11,696 nucleotides of DNA from an uncultured Chloroflexota bacterium (GTDB taxonomy: Bacteria; Chloroflexota; Limnocylindria; Limnocylindrales; Limnocylindraceae): contig CAJARA010000055.1 in NCBI GenBank assembly GCA_903944295.1, positions 1-11,696 of the forward strand, in the 5' to 3' direction. The notes under the pieces were generated by a model that was given only the letters and a program-made list of their open reading frames with translations, was not told where the DNA came from and ran no database searches. The first letter of the stretch is position 1, and each line of letters begins with the position of its first letter. Shown piece after piece: positions 6,691-11,696 of this stretch. The translations under genes were made by a program, and so were the position numbers.

Positions 6691-7464
6691 TCAGTTCGGC
6701 GCGGCGAGGTCTCGGCGAGGGAACTTGTAGAAGGCCCAGGCGGCGGCGAGCACGGTGAGGCTGACGAAGATCGCTGCCTCTGCAGGATCAGCCGTCTGGT
6801 CAAGGATGCCTTCTGGAGAGAAGTGATTGAAGAGGGAGAGGAACTGATACGGCTCCATCACATCCCAGAATGATCCAAGCACCTCCACGATGTAGTTCGC
6901 CATGATCAACCCGACGGTGATCGCCATGGCGGGAGGCGTTCGGTCAAAGCTGCCGCTCGCTGCGATTGCGAACGTGGCGAACGAACCCCAGAAGAGCGTT
7001 CCTGCAGCAAACAGTGCGGGGAGCTGCTCGAATGCAAGTTCACTCGTCACACCCGCGATCTGGGTACCGATCACCGTGCCGATCACGTATGCGGCGGAGG
7101 CGAGCGTCGCGCCAATCCAGCCCTCAAGCATCATCGTGGCCACGATCGTGCGGCGAGGGATCGGTCGGCTTAGAAGGAGCTCCAGTGTTCCACGCTGACG
7201 TTCACCACTGATTGATCCAACGGTGAGACCTGCGCTCAGGATGCCGAAGAGTGCGATGGAGATTGGATGAATGAAGCCCACGGAGATTGTTCCTGAGAGC
7301 GTGGAGAAGTTTCCAGGTGGGGTGGGGCGACCATCAAGTTGGTCAACGAAAGCCTTGTAGATCACGGGGAAGAGGAGCGACCAGACCACCACCACGGCAA
7401 GCCCAACCGCGAGGCGAATGCGGTGCCCTCGCACGAGCCGGCGGAGGAGCACCAGGTTGATCAT
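6691..7464 (-). CDS. ABC-2 type transporter permease
   Basis: Membrane subunit of an ABC exporter encoded with the preceding ATPase gene. The 257-residue protein has six hydrophobic segments at about 16-37, 64-84, 112-136, 149-170, 177-198 and 229-246, the standard ABC-2 layout. Between segments 2 and 3 is the family signature SGERQRGTLELLLSRPIPRR (86-105), the coupling region that touches the ATPase. Its ATG overlaps the ATPase TGA (ATGA), so the subunits are made in step; two copies of each would form the exporter. Substrate is unknown: ABC-2 systems of this kind export drugs, lipids or peptides. Nothing nearby (hemW, hrcA) names the substrate. Confidence 0.92.
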   Translation of the reverse strand: MINLVLLRRLVRGHRIRLAVGLAVVVVWSLLFPVIYKAFVDQLDGRPTPPGNFSTLSGTISVGFIHPISIALFGILSAGLTVGSISGERQRGTLELLLSRPIPRRTIVATMMLEGWIGATLASAAYVIGTVIGTQIAGVTSELAFEQLPALFAAGTLFWGSFATFAIAASGSFDRTPPAMAITVGLIMANYIVEVLGSFWDVMEPYQFLSLFNHFSPEGILDQTADPAEAAIFVSLTVLAAAWAFYKFPRRDLAAPN

Positions 7465-8513
7465 CGCGCCACCCGCTTCTTCACCGCACGTTTAACCACG
7501 CGCTTCGCAGGCGTCCGCTTCGCAGGGCTGCGCTTCTTGCTCGTTCGAGGTGCCGCAGTCTCTGGTGCCATCTGCACGCTGTTGCGTGTGCTGTTGCCGT
7601 AGTACGACATGAATGCCTCCTCAAGGCTCGCCGCCTCAACGAGGAGGTCGCGTAGCCCAGCCGACTGGAGGCGCTTGATAAAGGCGGGGATCGCCGATGC
7701 TTCTGCGTCGCAGCTGATGCGGAAGCCTGACTTCCCCTCCGCCTCAACCTTCAAGTTGCTGATACCGGTTGATGCGGTGAGGCGCAGCGGCTTGCGCGCA
7801 ACGAGCGCTTCAATGCGACGACGACGGAAACGGACGAGCGACTCAACGCTCTCAAGTGCAACGAGCTGTCCGCCGCGCACAATGGCGACGCGGTTGCAGA
7901 TGCGCTCCACTTCACTAATGAGATGACTGCTGAAGAAGACGGTGCGACCGAGCGCAACGCGCTCAAGAAGCAGCTCTTGGAGTGAACGCTGCATCAGCGG
8001 GTCGAGCCCCTCACTCGGCTCGTCAAGGATCAGCAGTTCTGGGTCGGTCTCCATCGCCTGGACTACGCCGATCTTCTGGCGCATGCCGCGGCTGTAGTCG
8101 CGGACCGGTCGCTTCAAGATGGCATCGGAGAGTTCGAGCGCCTCCATGATGCGGTGGCGCAGCAGCGACGGGCGGCCGCTCAGCTCGCGCATATGGTCGA
8201 GATATTCGCGACCGCTCATGTAGTCGTAGACGGCGAATCCGGAGGGGAGGTAGCCAACACGTCGACGGATCTCTACTGAATCCTTGACAACATCAAGGCC
8301 GAGAACGCTCGCCGAACCGCTCGTTGCGTGGAGGAAGCCGAGCAGGGTGCGGATCGTCGTGCTCTTCCCAGCGCCGTTGGGCCCGAGGAAGCCGAAGAGT
8401 TCGCCCTGCTTGATCTCTAGGTTGAGCGACTGCAGCGCCTTGATCTCACCACTCTTGCCGTAGTGTTTCGTGAGGGCACGCGTCTGAATCGCAAGGTTCG
8501 TATCGGTGGACAT
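7461..8513 (-). CDS. ABC-2 type transporter ATP-binding protein with basic tail
   Basis: ATPase subunit (350 residues) of the exporter. Walker A is GPNGAGKST (44-52), Walker B LLILDEP (160-166), and the switch histidine is H197 in FFSSHLISE. The signature is YSRGMRQK (140-147) in place of LSGGQ, and the Q-loop reads GYLPSGFAVYDYMSGREYL with no glutamine at the usual place; both deviations are seen in this ABC-2 subfamily. A C-terminal accessory domain spans about 225-310. The last 27 residues (324-350) hold 13 Lys/Arg and SPAK/TPAK repeats, like histone H1, which is unusual for an ABC ATPase. The ATG at the chosen start opens the conserved domain at the normal distance; the frame stays open upstream into hrcA but that part has no family similarity. 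No good ribosome site precedes the ATG, and a -10-like box lies six bases before it. Confidence 0.93.
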   Translation of the reverse strand: MSTDTNLAIQTRALTKHYGKSGEIKALQSLNLEIKQGELFGFLGPNGAGKSTTIRTLLGFLHATSGSASVLGLDVVKDSVEIRRRVGYLPSGFAVYDYMSGREYLDHMRELSGRPSLLRHRIMEALELSDAILKRPVRDYSRGMRQKIGVVQAMETDPELLILDEPSEGLDPLMQRSLQELLLERVALGRTVFFSSHLISEVERICNRVAIVRGGQLVALESVESLVRFRRRRIEALVARKPLRLTASTGISNLKVEAEGKSGFRISCDAEASAIPAFIKRLQSAGLRDLLVEAASLEEAFMSYYGNSTRNSVQMAPETAAPRTSKKRSPAKRTPAKRVVKRAVKKRVAR

Positions 8514-8519
8514 GTACCT

Positions 8520-8525
8520 ATCGTA
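8520..8525 (-). promoter_or_regulatory. Possible -10 box for a leaderless ABC ATPase mRNA
   Basis: TACGAT on the minus strand lies exactly six bases before the ATPase ATG, where a -10 box must be if transcription starts at the start codon itself. There is no Shine-Dalgarno sequence of note in the gap. Leaderless mRNAs with this spacing are common in several GC-rich phyla. No -35 box is visible. Confidence 0.33.
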
Positions 8526-8553
8526 CCCATACCCCCAGCGCTCGTCGCGGACT

Positions 8554-8583
8554 TTGACCGCGTGGCGGGGGAGCGCGTAGACT
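8554..8583 (+). promoter_or_regulatory. Sigma-A type promoter of hrcA
   Basis: TTGACC (5 of 6 to the -35 consensus) and TAGACT (4 of 6 to the -10 consensus) are separated by 18 bases. The predicted start, near 8590, falls inside the CIRCE-like operator, so bound HrcA would block this promoter. It lies in the 117-base gap to the divergent ABC ATPase gene. Confidence 0.55.
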
Positions 8584-8587
8584 CGTC

Positions 8588-8615
8588 TTGGCACTCGGAG
8601 GGTTGAGAGTGCCAA
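8588..8615 (+). promoter_or_regulatory. CIRCE-like HrcA operator before hrcA (10-base spacer)
   Basis: Arms TTGGCACTC and GAGTGCCAA are perfect inverted repeats, and pairing extends by two more bases on each side (TC / GA). Compared with the CIRCE consensus TTAGCACTC-N9-GAGTGCTAA, the third base is changed symmetrically (A to G, T to C) and the spacer is 10 rather than 9 bases. It sits between promoter and start codon, with the extended right arm touching the hrcA ribosome site, and in RNA would form a hairpin just upstream of it. This indicates HrcA autorepression. Confidence 0.85.
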
Positions 8616-8630
8616 GAGAGGAGGCCACAG

Positions 8631-9695
8631 ATGGTGCGACGACAGCGACGAACGGGACTCCTTGACGACCGCGCCCGCCTCATCCTCCGCGCCCTGGTGG
8701 AGGAGCACATCCGCACCGCCCTCCCTGTTGGGTCGTCCTCTATTGCCGCCTCCTATCGCCTCGGCGTCTCATCGGCAACGGTGCGTGGTGTCCTCGCCGA
8801 ACTCGAAGAGCTCGGCCTCGTTGCGCAGCCGCACACTTCGGCCGGACGCGTTCCTACAGACCAGGGGTATCGCACCTACGCGGTGGAGATCGCCGTTCCG
8901 GATGAGGTCACTGAAGTTGATCGACTCATGATTCGCCACCAGTTCGGCCAGGCGGAAGGTGGCGCTGATCAGTGGTTCCGCATTGCGGCGAGCACCCTGG
9001 CGCACTCCACGCACGTTGCTGGTCTCGCCACACCGATGCGTCCCACATCAGCAAGCCTCCGACACGTTGACCTGGTGAGCAGCGCCGATCGCTTGGCCAC
9101 CCTCGTTGCGGTGGTGAGTGATGGCAGCGTCCGCCCCACACTCCTGCCGCTGCCAGAGGGGGTTGACCAGGAGCAGCTCACCAGCATCGCGAACAGGCTC
9201 AACGCAACACTGATCGGCTGCACCGCCGATCAACTTGAGGCGCGCGCCAGTGCGCTCGCCGAATCCACACCGTTGCGCGCGGTGACGCACACCGTGATGG
9301 AGCGGCTCGCTCGGCTGTTGCGCGAGGTGGACGCCGCTTCAGTGGAGCAGGTCTTCAGCGACGGTCTCCTCAACGTGATGGAGGCGCCAGAGTTTGCCGA
9401 TAGCGCTCGACTCCGCAACGTCTTCACCGCGCTCGAAGGGCGAGGGTATTTGGGCCAGCTCGTTCGCGAAGTCTCACAAGGGAACAGCGTGCAGCTCTTT
9501 ATCGGCACCGAGAATGCGCCGACCGAAATGCACGGGGTCTCACTCGTCCTCGCCCCATACGGAATCCCCGGTCGCGCCCTCGGCGTGGTCGGGGTGCTCG
9601 GCCCAACCCGGATGCCATACCCCCGCGCGGTGGGGACGGTTCGCTACGTGGCCACCCTCCTTTCGGAGCTGGTCGGCCGCTTCCACGCCGCCTAG
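8631..9695 (+). CDS. hrcA: Heat-inducible transcription repressor HrcA
   Basis: HrcA binds CIRCE operators and represses chaperone genes; its folding depends on GroEL, which links it to protein-folding stress. The 354-residue length is typical. The N-terminal winged helix (about 12-85) includes the conserved block LGVSSATVRGVLAELEELGL (44-63) and QPHTSAGRVPTDQGYR (66-81). The usual ATIRNEM recognition-helix text is ATVRGVL here, a moderate change in the DNA-reading helix. The C terminus keeps VGVLGPTRMPYPRAV. The ATG has an excellent ribosome site (AGGAGG, six bases away). Two matching operators in the window, before hrcA itself and before grpE, agree with its role. Its own promoter sits upstream; grpE has a separate one 100 bases downstream. 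Confidence 0.97.
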   Translation: MVRRQRRTGLLDDRARLILRALVEEHIRTALPVGSSSIAASYRLGVSSATVRGVLAELEELGLVAQPHTSAGRVPTDQGYRTYAVEIAVPDEVTEVDRLMIRHQFGQAEGGADQWFRIAASTLAHSTHVAGLATPMRPTSASLRHVDLVSSADRLATLVAVVSDGSVRPTLLPLPEGVDQEQLTSIANRLNATLIGCTADQLEARASALAESTPLRAVTHTVMERLARLLREVDAASVEQVFSDGLLNVMEAPEFADSARLRNVFTALEGRGYLGQLVREVSQGNSVQLFIGTENAPTEMHGVSLVLAPYGIPGRALGVVGVLGPTRMPYPRAVGTVRYVATLLSELVGRFHAA

Positions 9696-9705
9696 CCAGC
9701 ACCCC

Positions 9706-9734
9706 TTGACGACCGCCTCCTGCCGTCGTATTCT
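9706..9734 (+). promoter_or_regulatory. Sigma-A promoter of grpE-dnaK
   Basis: TTGACG and TATTCT are spaced by exactly 17 bases, matching -35 (5 of 6) and -10 (4 of 6). The expected start, near 9741, is about six bases before the CIRCE. This is the classical layout of an HrcA-controlled vegetative promoter. Confidence 0.7.
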
Positions 9735-9746
9735 CGCCCCAGTGAG

Positions 9747-9773
9747 TTAGCACTCGCATCAAGAGACTGCTAA
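9747..9773 (+). promoter_or_regulatory. CIRCE operator before grpE
   Basis: The left arm TTAGCACTC matches the consensus perfectly. After a 9-base spacer the right arm is GACTGCTAA, one mismatch from GAGTGCTAA. Placement at the start of the transcript means HrcA would block initiation of the grpE-dnaK transcript and release it on heat shock. The identification is firm because the next genes are grpE and dnaK and hrcA is just upstream. Confidence 0.95.
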
Positions 9774-9785
9774 CTCGTGCGAGAG

Positions 9786-9802
9786 GCGGGGCTGAGCCCC
9801 GC
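9786..9802 (+). other. GC-rich hairpin in grpE leader
   Basis: A perfect 7-base stem (GCGGGGC / GCCCCGC) with a 3-base TGA loop lies between the CIRCE and the grpE ribosome site (GAAGGAG, 9811-9817). A competing outer pairing TCGTGC (9775-9780) with GCACGA (9801-9806) shares bases with the right arm, so two folds are possible. There is no T-tract, so termination is unlikely. It may set mRNA stability or act as a switch; only the structure is seen. Confidence 0.4.
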
Positions 9803-9823
9803 ACGAACACGAAGGAGAGCACG

Positions 9824-10390
9824 ATGGCGGGACGACCCTGGAGCACCAAGGAGCGCGAAGAGCCAGCTGGCGAGACGGGCACGGAGACGGCCGCCGCAGA
9901 CTCGTTCGCCCAGGACCAGGCCGCCCAGGACCAGGCCGGAAGCCCTCTTGAGGCTGCCCTTCTCGAGCGCGACGAGCAGATCGCCGCACACCAGCGGACC
10001 GCCGCCGACTTCGCCAACTTCCGCCGGCGCACCGCCGAAGAGCGGGAGCGCGAGGCGGGGCTCGCAAGTGAGGCGCTCCTCCTGAAAACGCTCGCCGTGG
10101 TTGACGACCTTGACCGCGCCCTCGCTTCACTTCCGGAAGGTCTGAAGAGTGAGCCGTGGGTTGAGGGGATCGCCGCGATTCACCGCAAGCTGCTCGCCGT
10201 AATGGAGAGCGAAGCGGCGCGACCGTATGAATCGATCGGTCAGCCATTTGATCCGCGCGAACACGAAGCGGTTGCGCAGGTGCCTTCAAGCGGCAAGCCG
10301 CCGGGAGAGGTGCTTCAGGAGCACCGCAAGGGCTGGAAGATTCGCGATCGAATCCTTCGCCCAGCGGTCGTCTCTGTTGCGACCGATTAA
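9824..10390 (+). CDS. grpE: Nucleotide exchange factor GrpE
   Basis: GrpE is a homodimer that releases ADP from DnaK so that substrate can leave. The 188 residues are a normal length. Residues 1-40 are an acidic, disordered-looking leader with an AQDQA-AQDQA duplication. A long helix follows (about 41-90), including FANFRRRTAEE, then LKTLAVVDDLDRAL (88-100) of the dimer helix bundle. The beta domain that wedges into DnaK ends with IGQPFDPREHEAVAQV (138-153) and GWKIRDRILRPAVVSV (170-185). The ATG has GAAGGAG at a good distance. It is the first gene of the CIRCE-controlled unit and is followed by dnaK after 65 bases. Confidence 0.97.
   Translation: MAGRPWSTKEREEPAGETGTETAAADSFAQDQAAQDQAGSPLEAALLERDEQIAAHQRTAADFANFRRRTAEEREREAGLASEALLLKTLAVVDDLDRALASLPEGLKSEPWVEGIAAIHRKLLAVMESEAARPYESIGQPFDPREHEAVAQVPSSGKPPGEVLQEHRKGWKIRDRILRPAVVSVATD
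9908..9937 (+). repeat. Perfect 15-base tandem duplication in grpE
   Basis: The unit GCCCAGGACCAGGCC occurs twice in a row with no mismatch and no gap. It is in frame and codes for AQDQA twice (residues 29-38), in the flexible N-terminal leader of GrpE where length change is tolerated. Perfect identity suggests a recent slippage duplication. Confidence 0.85.
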
Positions 10391-10455
10391 ATCGCCAACC
10401 GACAACGCTCAGTTTTCTTTGAACATTAGGAATCAGTAGTGAAAGGAGCAACTCA

Positions 10456-11696
10456 ATGGGAAAGATTATCGGGATCGATCTAGGGACCACGAACAGCGTG
10501 GTTGCAGCAATGGTTGGCGGTGAGCCAACGGTCATCAGTTCGTCTGAAGGCGGACGCACCGTTCCGTCGGTGGTCGGCTTTGTTAAGGGCGGAGAGCGCG
10601 TGGTGGGGCAACTCGCCAAGCGCCAGGCCGTCACGAATCCGAAGAACACCGTCTTTAGCATCAAGCGCTTCATGGGTCGCCGATTCGACGACGCAGAAGT
10701 GTCAAAGACAAAGGGACTCGTCCCATACACGGTAGAGAAGGACGGGAAGAGCGACGGCGTCAAGGTGAAGCTCGACTCCGGTGAGTCGTATTCGCCGCAG
10801 GAAGTTTCCGCAATGATCTTGCAGAAGCTGAAGGCGGACGCAGAAGCATTCCTCGGCGAGAAGATCACTGAGGCGGTCATCACCGTCCCGGCGTACTTCG
10901 ACGACACGCAGCGACAGGCAACAAAGGATGCCGGCCGCATCGCAGGTCTTGATGTGAAGCGCATCATCAATGAGCCAACGGCGGCGGCGCTCGCTTACGG
11001 CCTTGATAAGAAGAAGGAAGAGAAGATCGCCGTCTACGACCTAGGCGGCGGCACGTTCGATATCTCCATCCTGGAGCTGGGCGACGGCGTCTTTGAGGTG
11101 AAGTCGTCTAACGGCGACACGCACCTTGGTGGCGACGACTTTGACCAGCGCATCATCGACTGGCTCCTCGCCGAGTTCAAGAAGGATCAGGGGATCGACC
11201 TCTCCAAGGACCAGCAGGCGCTTCAGCGCCTGAAGGAGGCTGCGGAGAAGGCGAAGATCGAGCTCTCTGGCACCGGCCAGACCGAGATCAACCTGCCGTA
11301 CATCACGGCAGACGCCACGGGCCCAAAGCACGTGGTGGTCTCGCTGACCAAGGCGAAGCTCGAGTCGCTCGTTGCAGACCTTATTGAGAAGACGAAGGCG
11401 CCGGTGATTGCCGCGCTGAAGGATGCGGGCCTGAAGCCATCCGAGATTGACGAGGTCGTTCTGGTTGGCGGGATGACGCGCATGCCAGCGGTGGTCGAGG
11501 CGGTGAAGGCGCTCTTCGGTGGCAAGGAGCCATCAAAGGGTGTGAACCCGGACGAGGTGGTCGCGATCGGCGCGGCGATTCAGGGCGGCGTCCTCGCGGG
11601 CGACGTCAAGGATGTGCTGCTCTTGGACGTGACACCACTCTCGCTCGGTATTGAGACGCTGGGTGGCGTGATGACGAAGCTCATTGAGCGGAACAC
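10456..11696 (+). CDS. dnaK: Chaperone DnaK (Hsp70), N-terminal two thirds (partial)
   Basis: DnaK binds exposed hydrophobic segments of clients in an ATP-controlled cycle with DnaJ and GrpE. 413 residues are in the window, reaching just into the substrate-binding domain (LLLDVTPLSLGIET, 388-401) before the sequence ends. Nucleotide-binding motifs are intact: IGIDLGTTNS (5-14), VPAYFDD (144-150), NEPTAAALAYG (172-182), DLGGGTFDIS (195-204) and LVGGMTRMP (336-344). The region around residues 73-110 keeps the insert seen in Gram-negative-type Hsp70s and absent from Firmicutes and Actinomycetota. The ATG has AAAGGAG eight bases before it. The 65-base gap after grpE is AT-rich (28 of 65 G+C) and shows no clear promoter or operator, so dnaK is probably read from the grpE promoter. 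The reading frame shows no defect. Confidence 0.98.
   Translation, partial: MGKIIGIDLGTTNSVVAAMVGGEPTVISSSEGGRTVPSVVGFVKGGERVVGQLAKRQAVTNPKNTVFSIKRFMGRRFDDAEVSKTKGLVPYTVEKDGKSDGVKVKLDSGESYSPQEVSAMILQKLKADAEAFLGEKITEAVITVPAYFDDTQRQATKDAGRIAGLDVKRIINEPTAAALAYGLDKKKEEKIAVYDLGGGTFDISILELGDGVFEVKSSNGDTHLGGDDFDQRIIDWLLAEFKKDQGIDLSKDQQALQRLKEAAEKAKIELSGTGQTEINLPYITADATGPKHVVVSLTKAKLESLVADLIEKTKAPVIAALKDAGLKPSEIDEVVLVGGMTRMPAVVEAVKALFGGKEPSKGVNPDEVVAIGAAIQGGVLAGDVKDVLLLDVTPLSLGIETLGGVMTKLIERN

Noticed and set aside
8514..8708. Upstream extension of the ABC ATPase frame into hrcA
   Set aside because: The frame stays open, but the added residues have no family similarity, would run through the hrcA promoter, operator and start, and the ATG at 8513 begins at the normal distance from Walker A.
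9709..9729. ACGAC / GTCGT dyad as a terminator after hrcA
   Set aside because: The stem is only five pairs, has no T-tract, and overlaps the well-formed grpE promoter; likely chance.
10391..10455. Separate promoter or CIRCE before dnaK
   Set aside because: The gap is AT-rich and contains TTGAAC, but no -10 box at a fitting distance and no CIRCE arm; dnaK is more likely read from the grpE promoter.
9759..10970. 403-codon open frame antisense to grpE and dnaK
   Set aside because: The sense strand has secure GrpE and DnaK proteins, and the antisense translation is Arg/Ser/Pro-rich with no known motif. It is an open frame created by GC-rich codon bias.

Overview
The window is about 11.7 kb of compact bacterial chromosome, GC-rich (around 60% or more by eye), with almost no non-coding DNA and several 4-base stop/start overlaps. 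It looks like a core-genome segment. The order lepA-hemW-hrcA-grpE-dnaK, with CIRCE operators and rpsT divergent from lepA, together with Lys/Ala-rich protein tails, suggests a high-GC didermic or monodermic lineage such as Chloroflexota (a Limnocylindria-like bacterium would fit). Actinomycetota is less likely: those genomes usually place dnaK with hspR, and this DnaK carries the ATPase-domain insert that actinobacterial DnaKs lack. The taxonomic guess is an inference.

Bases 1-2041 (+) are a glycolytic run: the end of phosphoglycerate kinase, a complete enolase, and a small unrecognised four-helix membrane protein. These three are joined by ATGA and GTGA overlaps and must be translated in a coupled way. 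Bases 2025-3442 (-) hold ribosomal protein S20, with a long histone-H1-like tail, followed on the same strand by a family 92-like glycosyltransferase of clearly lower GC. That gene converges on, and overlaps by 17 bases, the end of the membrane protein gene.

Bases 3600-6654 (+) hold lepA (EF4) and hemW, which starts inside the lepA 3' end. Bases 6691-8513 (-) are a two-gene ABC-2 type exporter, ATPase then permease, overlapping by ATGA; the ATPase also ends in a basic tail and its mRNA may be leaderless.

Bases 8554-11696 (+) are the heat-shock cluster. hrcA has its own promoter and a CIRCE-like operator. grpE-dnaK has a second, well-formed sigma-A promoter followed at once by a CIRCE and a GC-rich leader hairpin. 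HrcA should therefore repress both itself and the chaperone genes, with GrpE and DnaK (cut off by the window end inside its substrate-binding domain) acting as one folding machine.

I found no mobile element, CRISPR array, tRNA, rRNA or phage gene, and no stretch over 300 bases lacks a gene. I do not see a clear new multi-gene system. The points most worth a second look are the recurrent basic tails on unrelated proteins (Pgk, S20, ABC ATPase), the 10-base-spacer CIRCE variant before hrcA, the enolase-coupled membrane protein, and the low-GC glycosyltransferase behind rpsT.
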